A stretch of DNA of 64,000 nucleotides from Bacteroidota bacterium (GTDB taxonomy: Bacteria > Bacteroidota > Bacteroidia > B-17B0 > Aurantibacillaceae). The stretch covers positions 186,001 through 250,000 of the forward strand of contig JAFLBH010000005.1 of assembly GCA_017303905.1 (NCBI GenBank). Direction: 5' to 3'. Under the pieces are notes generated by a model. That model did no database searches and was not told the DNA's origin. It saw only the letters and a program-made list of their open reading frames with translations. This document shows positions 8,437 through 15,439 of this stretch, in pieces. The position numbers and the translations under genes are program-made. How positions within the stretch are numbered: the stretch's first letter is position 1; the number at the start of each line of letters is the position of its first letter.

Positions 8437-9564
8437 ATGTTTCGTTCAGTAAGAAAATACAAATTAATTTGCCTTTTACTGTTAACGCTTAATGGAATTT
8501 CATTCTCATTTAAAGCACAAGACAGTAAATACGCGTTGATTGTAATTCATTATGACCCGTCCAGCAAAACTGATTTTAAACAATTAGTTTATGCCTACCA
8601 TTTTTTAAACGGGCATTTTACCGGACGTGAGGAACTGATGTCATTTAAAGGCAGAGTAAACAATGCTGATTATGTAAGGACAGATAAGGGTAACAATTTT
8701 ATTTATCAAAACCGTTACATGATTACCGGTATGGGACACATTGTTGACTTAAAGGAAAAGAAAATTTTATTTGATCAAAGAGCAAATTTAGTAAGATGCA
8801 GTAATGACAGCGCTATCTATTACACGAATGATGCTTTCAAAGGAAAATTTTACTCAGTTTATAATTTCACCACCAAACAATACGCAGAAGTAAAAAAGCT
8901 AACGTTTAAAGCCATTGTTGGTCAAGATGTGGAATTTGATAAAACCAATGCGCCCTACATCATCAACTATTATCCTCAAAACAAACCTAAGGTGGTTTTA
9001 ACTACGGATGCCGGTTTCGGACAAATCATAGATGGTAAAAAACCGGATCCTGCCCTAGCTTGGCTCGATAACAGTAATTTAGTTTATGCAAAATTCAATA
9101 AAGAAAATAACGCGGTTGAATTTGTGAAAATAAACATAGAGAGTAAGGCGTCAACCGTTATAGGTAAAGGCGTTATTAAGCCACAAAGTGAAGCCGGTAC
9201 CTTTACAAAACTTTCAAAATCGCAATTACTCTTTGTTATTGGTGAGAAACAATTTACAATTGATGTAGAGAAGAACGCGGTAACTGAAATCCTATTTACT
9301 GTTCCGCAAAATGGTTTTGCTGTGGAATGCGCGAAAAAAGGTTACGGACGACTCATCAAATTAAATGATAAAGAAATTGGTAAAAATCATTTTCAATTAA
9401 AAAATTTCAAAACAGAAAACAACATTGCCGCCATCGTTAAAGAATTAGTAATCGGTACAGATTCCTACCAACAAGGTATGTCGGTTTGGAATAACACAAA
9501 GCCGGGATGGGAATCAGTAGACTGTGAAGATGTGGTAGCTTTGATTGGTTGGATAAAAGAATAA
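8437..9564 (+). CDS. Exported protein of unknown function
   Basis: A 375-residue protein that I do not recognise. An N-terminal signal sequence (basic MFRSVRKYK, then a Leu-rich core, ending around SFKAQ) predicts export. The rest is beta-rich, with short strand-turn units such as NFIYQNRYMIT and FYSVYNFTTKQYAEV, suggesting a propeller-like or other all-beta fold. There is no catalytic motif and no T9SS sorting tail. It sits 2 bp after the aminopeptidase gene and 10 bp before pdxA. Confidence 0.75.
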   Translation: MFRSVRKYKLICLLLLTLNGISFSFKAQDSKYALIVIHYDPSSKTDFKQLVYAYHFLNGHFTGREELMSFKGRVNNADYVRTDKGNNFIYQNRYMITGMGHIVDLKEKKILFDQRANLVRCSNDSAIYYTNDAFKGKFYSVYNFTTKQYAEVKKLTFKAIVGQDVEFDKTNAPYIINYYPQNKPKVVLTTDAGFGQIIDGKKPDPALAWLDNSNLVYAKFNKENNAVEFVKINIESKASTVIGKGVIKPQSEAGTFTKLSKSQLLFVIGEKQFTIDVEKNAVTEILFTVPQNGFAVECAKKGYGRLIKLNDKEIGKNHFQLKNFKTENNIAAIVKELVIGTDSYQQGMSVWNNTKPGWESVDCEDVVALIGWIKE

Positions 9565-9574
9565 AGATAGGATT

Positions 9575-10627
9575 ATGTCAGACGAAAAAATAAAGGTTGG
9601 AATTTCTCAAGGAGACATCAATGGCATTGGCCTTGAAGTTATCTTAAAAACGTTAATGGAACCCGGAATTACAGAAATATGTACGCCCGTTTTATTTAGC
9701 TCTCAAAAAACAGTGTCTTATCACCGTAAGGCACTCAATCTTGATGAGTTTAATTTCAATCCTATTCGCGACTTCAGTCAGTTTAACAACAAAAAAGTAA
9801 ATGTTTTTGTTTGCTACGAAGAAGAGGTAAATATTGAGATTGGTAAAGCCACTGAGTTGAGCGGAAAATATGCGCTTAATTCTTTAGAGAAAGCAACGCA
9901 GGCTTTATTAAACAACCAAGTGGATGTTTTAGTAACCGGACCAATTCACAAACACAACATTCAAAGTGCTGAATTTAATTTTCCGGGACATACAGAATAC
10001 TTAGGTGCAAAATTGGGTGGCGAGCCTTTAATGCTTTTAACTTCTGATGATTTAAAGGTGGCTGTTGTTACCGGACATGTTCCTTTAAAAGATGTAGCCT
10101 CAAAAATTTCAAGTGATAAAGTTTACCAAAAAATTAATCAGCTCTATAAATCTTTAAAAGAAGATTTTGGAATACGAAAACCTAAAATCGCCGTATTAGG
10201 ATTAAATCCACATGCCGGCGATAATGGTGTGATTGGTGTTGAAGATAAAGAATTAATAGCGCCCGCAGTTCAAAAAGCATTAGATGAAAATAAATTGGTT
10301 TATGGTCCTTACTCTGCCGACGGATTTTTTGGAAAAGGTTTGCAATCACAATTTGATGCTGTGCTTGCGATGTATCACGATCAAGGATTAATTCCATTCA
10401 AAACTTTAGCATTTAATAGTGGTGTCAATTTTACTGCAGGCTTAAATTATGTTAGAACCAGTCCTGATCACGGAACAGGTTATGATATTGCAGGAAAAAA
10501 CCTGGCAGACGAGTCATCTTTTAAAAAGGCTATCTATACAGCTATTGATATTTATAAGAACAGAAAACTTTACCAGGAAATTAACGCCAATCCTTTACAG
10601 CATACGACTATTAAAAAGGAAAGATAG
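9575..10627 (+). CDS. pdxA: 4-hydroxythreonine-4-phosphate dehydrogenase
   Basis: This NAD-dependent enzyme of the DXP-dependent pyridoxal-phosphate pathway oxidises 4-phosphohydroxy-L-threonine. The length (350 aa) is typical. Family motifs include VTGPIHKHNI, FPGHTEYLG, GLNPHAGDNG, MYHDQGLIPFK and RTSPDHGTGYDIAGK; the His residues among these form the divalent-metal site. It is the last gene before the methionine-operon promoter. No other pdx gene is adjacent. Confidence 0.95.
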   Translation: MSDEKIKVGISQGDINGIGLEVILKTLMEPGITEICTPVLFSSQKTVSYHRKALNLDEFNFNPIRDFSQFNNKKVNVFVCYEEEVNIEIGKATELSGKYALNSLEKATQALLNNQVDVLVTGPIHKHNIQSAEFNFPGHTEYLGAKLGGEPLMLLTSDDLKVAVVTGHVPLKDVASKISSDKVYQKINQLYKSLKEDFGIRKPKIAVLGLNPHAGDNGVIGVEDKELIAPAVQKALDENKLVYGPYSADGFFGKGLQSQFDAVLAMYHDQGLIPFKTLAFNSGVNFTAGLNYVRTSPDHGTGYDIAGKNLADESSFKKAIYTAIDIYKNRKLYQEINANPLQHTTIKKER

Positions 10628-10676
10628 AGTACAAATCGCTCTAATTGTCTGTTTTTAAGTGCAATTACAAAATAAA

Positions 10677-10709
10677 TTTGGAGTCAATTAAATTATTGAT
10701 TTATATTTG
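10677..10709 (+). promoter_or_regulatory. Promoter of the methionine operon
   Basis: TTTG (10677-10680) and TATATTTG (10702-10709) are 21 nt apart, a good Bacteroidota -33/-7 pair. Transcription would start near 10715, leaving the whole riboswitch within the transcript. Confidence 0.65.
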
Positions 10710-10740
10710 CATCGAATTAATTACCCACCCAGTGCGTAGT

Positions 10741-10876
10741 TAGTTTATAAAGAAGTGGCGAGAGAATAGGCTCACTGACCCACTGGCAACCAACTAAAAG
10801 TAGCGAGTATTTACCTCGCTATTGGAAAACCGGTGCCAATTCCTACCCTGATGAGAGAGCAGGGAAAAATAAATTA
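10741..10876 (+). promoter_or_regulatory. SAM-I (S-box) riboswitch
   Basis: The conserved S-box elements are present in order: CTGGCAACC near 10792-10800, a hairpin TAGCGAG/CTCGCTA (about 10801-10826), GGTGCCAATTCC near 10834-10845, and GATGAGAG near 10850-10857. TAGTTTAT (10741-10748) can pair with ATAAATTA (10869-10876) as a closing P1 stem with one G-U pair. The leader ORF ATG follows 11 nt later. No terminator separates P1 from that ATG, so SAM binding may block translation start rather than elongation. The class call rests on motif match, not a covariance search. Confidence 0.85.
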
Positions 10877-10887
10877 AATACGAAACA

Positions 10888-11052
10888 ATGAAAAAACAAA
10901 TCTCAACAAACAGAATTGGCGGCGGCATCACCTGCACGCGCTCGGTAATTACATCTTATTCTTTCATTGGCGATGTTTCAATCGCCATCGCGAGCCAAGC
11001 CTCGCGACATACTTTCATGTGTTGTATGTGCTGCTGTTGCTGCATGTGCTAG
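10888..11052 (+). CDS. Cys/Met-rich leader peptide of the methionine operon
   Basis: A 54-codon ORF directly after the SAM riboswitch. Its last 11 residues are all sulfur amino acids (MCCMCCCCCMC: eight Cys, three Met; codons 11017-11049), then TAG. The rest of the peptide is unremarkable (MKKQISTNRIGGG...). The run of regulated codons in a short ORF upstream of metX and hom is the hallmark of a translational or transcriptional attenuation leader that senses Cys- and Met-tRNA charging. RNA hairpins overlap the ORF and its downstream region. Polycysteine leaders are described in mycobacteria; I know of no described Bacteroidota case. Confidence 0.8.
   Translation: MKKQISTNRIGGGITCTRSVITSYSFIGDVSIAIASQASRHTFMCCMCCCCCMC
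10968..11029 (+). repeat. Three tandem RNA hairpins inside the leader ORF
   Basis: TGGCGAT/ATCGCCA (10968-10974 with 10981-10987), TCGCGAG/CTCGCGA (10988-10994 with 11001-11007) and ACATAC/GTATGT (11007-11012 with 11024-11029) follow one another without gaps. The first two are perfect 7-bp stems with 6-nt loops. All lie just upstream of, or within, the Cys/Met codon run. Confidence 0.7.
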
Positions 11053-11103
11053 TCATTTTACTTTTTTAATTCATTAAGTAATGCCGGGCACAAAAAGTCC
11101 GGT
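11045..11103 (+). promoter_or_regulatory. Candidate attenuator hairpins after the Cys/Met leader
   Basis: A stem GCCGGGC/GTCCGGT (11083-11089 with 11097-11103) is followed by AT-rich DNA with a weak T tract. A mutually exclusive structure pairs TGTGC (11045-11049) and CATTTTACTT (11054-11063) with AAGTAATG (11076-11083) and GCACA (11088-11092). A ribosome finishing the leader would cover the 5' half of the second structure and allow the first. This is a drawn model, not a folding calculation. Confidence 0.5.
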
Positions 11104-11168
11104 CAAATTTATTTTAATTAATTCCAAATTCACCTTAAAAAAGATGAAGGAGGCCAAATAAAACAAAC

Positions 11169-11396
11169 ATGAAAACAAATAAAACAAACATAAAATCAAG
11201 TGCCGAATTAATCGGACAACAAAACTATAAGCAGTATCTGGAAATTCAAGCTACCTACGGTTTCGCGCAAAGAGGTGGAACAAAAGTTCCATTTTACGAA
11301 TCATCTCAGTCAAAAAGATTAGTGAGTAACATTAACATTCTCGAAAGTGCTGAATTAAAAAAATTAGTGTTTAACGAAATAATCTTTGGTAATTAA
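11169..11396 (+). CDS. Unknown 75-aa protein in the methionine operon
   Basis: A small soluble protein with a basic N-terminus (MKTNKTNIKSSAELIG), a central YGFAQRGGTKVPFYE segment and a helical C-terminus. I recognise no domain. It has no transmembrane segment or signal peptide. It ends 1 bp before the metX ATG, so it is very likely translated and coupled to metX. It could be a small regulatory or accessory protein for the methionine branch; that is inferred from position only. It does not resemble the N-terminus of MetY or MetB. Confidence 0.6.
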   Translation: MKTNKTNIKSSAELIGQQNYKQYLEIQATYGFAQRGGTKVPFYESSQSKRLVSNINILESAELKKLVFNEIIFGN

Positions 11397-11397
11397 A

Positions 11398-12453
11398 ATG
11401 AGCACATCTGTTTATAAATACAATAAAGTATTTCAGTTAGAAGGAGGAGCTTCACTTCCCGGATTGGAGATTGCCTACAACACCTATGGCACTTTAAACA
11501 AAGAAAAAAATAATGTCATTTGGGTTAGTCATGCGCTCACTGCCAACAGCGACGTGTTTGATTGGTGGAAAGGATTATTCGGTGAAAATGATTTCTATAA
11601 TCCCAAAGAACATTTCATTGTTTGTGCAAACAACTTGGGTTCATGCTATGGCACAACCGGTCCTTTAAGTATAAATCCTGATACCAATCAATCCTGGTTT
11701 AGTTATTTCCCACACATCACTACCCGCGATCAGGCAAGATTGCTGGATGTTTTACGCGAACATTTGGGAATAAATAAAATACAAACTTTAATTGGTGGAT
11801 CTCAAGGTGCACAAATTGCGCAAGAGTGGAGTTTATTAAAACCGGAACTGGTTGAAAATTTAATTTTAATTGCTACCAATGCTAAACATTCTCCATGGGG
11901 AGTAGCTTTTAATGAATCGCAACGCTTAGCGGTGAAAGCCGATAGAACTTACTATTCGAACACCGAAGACGGCGGACAAAAAGGATTAGCAGCCGCAAGA
12001 AGTATTGCTTTGTTGAGTTACCGTAATTATCACACCTATCATAATACACAGCAAGAAACAAATCATAACAAAATAAACGATTTTGCTTCTTCATCGTATC
12101 AGCGTTACCAGGGTGAAAAATTAGTGAAACGATTTAATGCTTACTCATATGTGCGTTTATCCGAAGCAATGGATGCGCATAACGTTGCGCGCAACAGAAG
12201 CGAAACGCCCGAGCATGCTTTAAGCACCATTAAATCCAAAACATTGGTTGTTGCCATCAGCTCCGACTTGCTATTTCCTCCAAGCGAGCAGGAATTTTTG
12301 GCAAAACATATACCGAACGCGCAATTTAAAACCATTGATTCATTTTACGGACACGATGGATTTTTACTGGAAACAAAACAATTAACAGAATTACTAAAGG
12401 AATTTTACTCTAGTACAACAAAAAAGAACAAACAACTATTAACCTTAATTTAA
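11398..12453 (+). CDS. metX: Homoserine O-acetyltransferase
   Basis: An alpha/beta-hydrolase-fold acyltransferase (351 aa) that transfers an acyl group from acyl-CoA to homoserine at the first committed step of methionine synthesis. Visible motifs are NNLGSCYGTTGPLS, the nucleophile elbow GGSQGAQ, and the Asp and His of the triad in ISSDLLFPP and YGHDGFLLE. Acetyl versus succinyl specificity cannot be fixed by eye. The ATG at 11398 is preferred over an upstream TTG. It lies in the riboswitch-controlled operon with hom 12 bp downstream. Confidence 0.93.
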   Translation: MSTSVYKYNKVFQLEGGASLPGLEIAYNTYGTLNKEKNNVIWVSHALTANSDVFDWWKGLFGENDFYNPKEHFIVCANNLGSCYGTTGPLSINPDTNQSWFSYFPHITTRDQARLLDVLREHLGINKIQTLIGGSQGAQIAQEWSLLKPELVENLILIATNAKHSPWGVAFNESQRLAVKADRTYYSNTEDGGQKGLAAARSIALLSYRNYHTYHNTQQETNHNKINDFASSSYQRYQGEKLVKRFNAYSYVRLSEAMDAHNVARNRSETPEHALSTIKSKTLVVAISSDLLFPPSEQEFLAKHIPNAQFKTIDSFYGHDGFLLETKQLTELLKEFYSSTTKKNKQLLTLI

Positions 12454-12465
12454 TTAGTAAATAAA

Positions 12466-13719
12466 ATGGCAAAGAATTTAAAAATAGGATTATTCGGATT
12501 TGGCTGTGTTGGTCAGGGATTATACCACGTATTAAACAACAGCAAGGGATTCAAAGCGGATATTGTAAAAATTGCAGTTAAGAACAAATCGAAAGATCGT
12601 CCCTTAGATAAAGGCGTTTTCACCTTTGATAAGTTTGAGATATTAGACAATCCTGAAATCGACGTAATAGTTGAATTAATTGACGATGCAGATGAAGCTT
12701 ACAATATAGTTAAGTACGCTCTGAGCAAAGGCAAACATGTGGTTACGGCCAATAAAAAAATGGTAGCGCAGCATTTACAGGAATTGTACAATCTGCAACA
12801 TGAGAAAAACGTTTCGTTCTTATATGAAGCATCCAGCTGTGGAAGTATTCCTATCATCCGAACATTGGAGGAATATTTCGATAACGAACAAATTCAAAAA
12901 GTGAGCGGCATTTTTAATGGAACCACGAATTACATCCTTACAAAAACGATTTCAGAAAAACTATCCTATGAAGCAGCTTTAAAACAAGCCCAGGAAAAAG
13001 GATTTGCTGAAAGCGATCCAACTAATGATGTGGAAGGTTTTGATGCAAAATTCAAAGCCATCATTATTGCCTTACACGCCTTTGGTGTTTTTGCGAAACC
13101 GGAAGACGTATTGAATATCGGCATCACCACATTAAGCGATTATGACATCAATTATGCAGCCGAAAAAAGCTACAAGATTAAATTAATTCCAACTGTAACT
13201 AAGGTTGCTGATGATAAGGTGAGCATTTTTGTTCTTCCTAAATATGTTAACAACAACAATCATTTGTTTAGTGTGGATAATGAATTTAATGGTGTGATTG
13301 TTGACGGAGAATTTTCTGGAGAACAGTTCCTGAAAGGTCGCGGTGCAGGCGGACACCCAACAGGAGCTGCTGTATTATCCGACATTTCCGCGTTGTCATA
13401 TGGTTATAAATACGAGTACAAAAAGCAAAAACAAAATCCAAAAATTCAGTTCACTAACGATGTTACACTAAAAATTTACTTAAGGTATAATAACGAGGAG
13501 GAACTAAAGAATTTTGTATTTGACAGCATCAACGAACAATACACAGGCGGAGAATATCATTATGTTATTGGCGTGATTAAACTTGCCGCACTTATAAAAA
13601 ACAAGGAATTCATTTTGAAGAATAAACTCTTTGTAGCTTCCGTTGGTGATGACATCAAATTAATTGGCAAATCTGAAAACATAAATGAGTCTGCTAAAAA
13701 ACAAGTTGCTTTTGCTTAA
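12466..13719 (+). CDS. hom: Homoserine dehydrogenase
   Basis: This enzyme reduces aspartate semialdehyde to homoserine, the branch point to Met and Thr. It has 417 aa: a Rossmann domain (GLFGFGCVGQGLYHVL), then ANKKMVA, FNGTTNYILT, and the catalytic region SDPTNDVEGFDAKFK with the essential Asp/Lys pair. The C-terminal part (about residues 330-410) could be a regulatory ACT-like domain. It is not fused to aspartokinase. It follows metX, so the operon supplies and then acylates homoserine. Confidence 0.92.
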   Translation: MAKNLKIGLFGFGCVGQGLYHVLNNSKGFKADIVKIAVKNKSKDRPLDKGVFTFDKFEILDNPEIDVIVELIDDADEAYNIVKYALSKGKHVVTANKKMVAQHLQELYNLQHEKNVSFLYEASSCGSIPIIRTLEEYFDNEQIQKVSGIFNGTTNYILTKTISEKLSYEAALKQAQEKGFAESDPTNDVEGFDAKFKAIIIALHAFGVFAKPEDVLNIGITTLSDYDINYAAEKSYKIKLIPTVTKVADDKVSIFVLPKYVNNNNHLFSVDNEFNGVIVDGEFSGEQFLKGRGAGGHPTGAAVLSDISALSYGYKYEYKKQKQNPKIQFTNDVTLKIYLRYNNEEELKNFVFDSINEQYTGGEYHYVIGVIKLAALIKNKEFILKNKLFVASVGDDIKLIGKSENINESAKKQVAFA

Positions 13720-14389
13720 ATTGAAATACATATCTATTGTTTTACTTACTTTTATTTTCTGCTCATTCATCATGCAGTCGAAAAAGAAAATAAGATATGT
13801 GGCGCTGGGCGATTCGTATACAATTTGTACAGGGGCAAAACCGAGTGAAGCATGGCCGGTTCTGTTGAGCAAACATTTGAAGGATGCGGGAATTGACATT
13901 GAGCTTATAGCCAACCCATCCGCGAATGGATTCAGCACTCAAAATCTTATTGACTATGAGCTTTCTGTTTTTGAAGAATCAAAAGCAAATTTTGTCACTT
14001 TACTTATTGGAGTAAATGATTGGGTGAGAAACGTAGACAAACAAACGTATACCAAAAATCTTCAATTCATCTTAGATAAAGTTCAGGCGAAACTAGAGGA
14101 TAAATCAAAAATTCTACTGATAACTATTCCTGACTTTGGTGTGACGCCCGAGGGTAAAAATTATGGAAACGGGCGGAACATTTCTGAAGGCATCAATGAA
14201 TTTAACACGATTATCAAAACGGAAGCTGCAAAGCGAAAACTTCCGGTAGTGGATATTTTCAAACTATCTAAGGAAATGGGGAATAAGCCTGATCTAGTGG
14301 CTGCTGATGGACTACACCCAAGCGCTAAAGAGTATACCGAATGGGAAAAACTCATTTTTCCGGCTGCTAAATCGCTTTTAGAAAAATAA
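13685..14389 (+). CDS. Exported SGNH/GDSL-family hydrolase
   Basis: A 234-aa protein with an N-terminal hydrophobic segment (about residues 12-32), then the GDSL block VALGDSYTICTG (nucleophile Ser), the Gly/Asn blocks GFSTQN and IGVNDWVRN, and the C-terminal DGLHPS block with the Asp-His pair. Substrates of such esterases and lipases are varied. The start overlaps the end of hom by 35 bp in another frame, so it is probably the last gene of the methionine operon. A shorter start at the internal Met just before QSKKK is possible. Confidence 0.85.
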   Translation: MSLLKNKLLLLKLKYISIVLLTFIFCSFIMQSKKKIRYVALGDSYTICTGAKPSEAWPVLLSKHLKDAGIDIELIANPSANGFSTQNLIDYELSVFEESKANFVTLLIGVNDWVRNVDKQTYTKNLQFILDKVQAKLEDKSKILLITIPDFGVTPEGKNYGNGRNISEGINEFNTIIKTEAAKRKLPVVDIFKLSKEMGNKPDLVAADGLHPSAKEYTEWEKLIFPAAKSLLEK

Positions 14390-14391
14390 TA

Positions 14392-14423
14392 TTTGGAGAA
14401 TCGGTTTTTTTGCCATTATTTTG
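14392..14423 (+). promoter_or_regulatory. Promoter of the histidine operon
   Basis: TTTG (14392-14395) and TTATTTTG (14416-14423, one mismatch to TAnnTTTG) are 20 nt apart. Only 8 nt lie between the -7 box and the leader ATG, which implies an almost leaderless transcript. Confidence 0.5.
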
Positions 14424-14431
14424 TCACACAA

Positions 14432-14503
14432 ATGAAATTAATGAGCCATATCCATCATCACGCTTCACTTACCCAGGTAGGTCATGATGGTATTGGTATA
14501 TAA
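14432..14503 (+). CDS. hisL: Histidine operon leader peptide
   Basis: A 23-codon ORF containing HIHHHA near its start (four His in five codons, CAT/CAC at 14447-14461) and a later His. It lies between a promoter and a terminator directly upstream of hisG. The His codons overlap RNA region 1 (CCATCAT, 14452-14458), which pairs with region 2 (ATGATGG, 14484-14490). This is the classical arrangement for attenuation by ribosome stalling when charged tRNA-His is scarce. Confidence 0.88.
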   Translation: MKLMSHIHHHASLTQVGHDGIGI

Positions 14504-14560
14504 CTTAGATAACAAACAACAACCATACGAAGGCTTACCAAATACGGTAAGCCTTTTTTT
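14452..14560 (+). terminator. Histidine operon attenuator
   Basis: The terminator stem AAGGCTTACC/GGTAAGCCTT (14530-14539 with 14546-14555) is perfect and runs into seven Ts. The antiterminator can form between GTATTGGTA (14490-14498) and TACCAAATAC (14536-14545) with one bulged A. The 1:2 stem (14452-14458 with 14484-14490) would prevent it. Stalling at the His codons covers region 1 and so favours antitermination. Confidence 0.85.
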
Positions 14561-14584
14561 ATTAAATTAATAGACACAAAAATT

Positions 14585-15439
14585 ATGAAACTAAAAATTG
14601 CCATACAAAAATCAGGACGACTTAGCGAAGACTCATTGCGTCTTCTAAAGGAATGCGGCATCGATATTAATAACGGCTTAAACAAATTGAAAACCGAAGC
14701 TTATAATTTTCCGCTAGAAATTTATTTCTTACGTGATGATGATATTCCGCAATACATTGAGGACGGTGTTGCTGATATCGGTATCGTTGGTGAAAATGTT
14801 TTACTGGAAAAAAACAAACAGGTTAAAACAGTAGACAAATTAGGATTTGGTAAATGCCGCTTGTCTCTGGCAATTCCAAAGGATAAAAATTACAAATCAA
14901 TTAAAGATTTAAACGGTTTGCGTATTGCTACCTCCTACTCTAACATACTTTCAAAATTCCTTAAACAAAATAAAGTAAAGGCTGAAATTCACGAAATCAG
15001 CGGAAGCGTTGAAATTGCACCAAGCATTGGATTAGCTGATGCCATTTGTGATTTAGTAAGTTCAGGAAGTACACTTTTAAGTAACGGATTAAAGGAAGTT
15101 GAAGTCATATTGAGATCAGAATCGGTTTTAATTGCCAACAAAAAATTAAGCAAAGAGAAAACAGAATTACTGAATAAATTATTGTTCCGTATTAAAGCAT
15201 TAAGATCAGCTAAAAACAACAAATACATTTTATTAAATGCTCCAAATAACAAACTGGATGCCATTTGTAAAATATTACCGGGAATGAAAAGTCCGACTAT
15301 TTTGCCTTTAGCCGACAAAGGCTGGAGTTCAGTGCACTCTGTCGTAGAAGAGAATCAGTTTTGGGATATAATTGAAAAATTAAAAGCGAATGGCGCGCAG
15401 GGAATTTTAGTTGTACCAATTGAAAAAATGATTTTATAA
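14585..15439 (+). CDS. hisG: ATP phosphoribosyltransferase
   Basis: First enzyme of histidine synthesis (284 aa): condenses ATP with PRPP. This is the long form, with a C-terminal regulatory domain of about 75 aa (from about PNNKLDAICK), so it should be feedback-inhibited by histidine without HisZ. The catalytic domain begins MKLKIAIQKSGRLSEDS and contains DIGIVGENVL and the PRPP-binding segment DAICDLVSSGSTLLSNGL. Its stop codon overlaps the hisD ATG by one base. Confidence 0.96.
   Translation: MKLKIAIQKSGRLSEDSLRLLKECGIDINNGLNKLKTEAYNFPLEIYFLRDDDIPQYIEDGVADIGIVGENVLLEKNKQVKTVDKLGFGKCRLSLAIPKDKNYKSIKDLNGLRIATSYSNILSKFLKQNKVKAEIHEISGSVEIAPSIGLADAICDLVSSGSTLLSNGLKEVEVILRSESVLIANKKLSKEKTELLNKLLFRIKALRSAKNNKYILLNAPNNKLDAICKILPGMKSPTILPLADKGWSSVHSVVEENQFWDIIEKLKANGAQGILVVPIEKMIL

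Noticed and set aside
10628..10740. Further short ORFs between pdxA and the riboswitch
   Set aside because: No ORF with plausible start and composition; the stretch holds only the promoter.
11169..11396. 75-aa protein as a truncated MetY/MetB-type sulfhydrylase
   Set aside because: None of the N-terminal motifs of those PLP enzymes is present and the ORF has normal ends.
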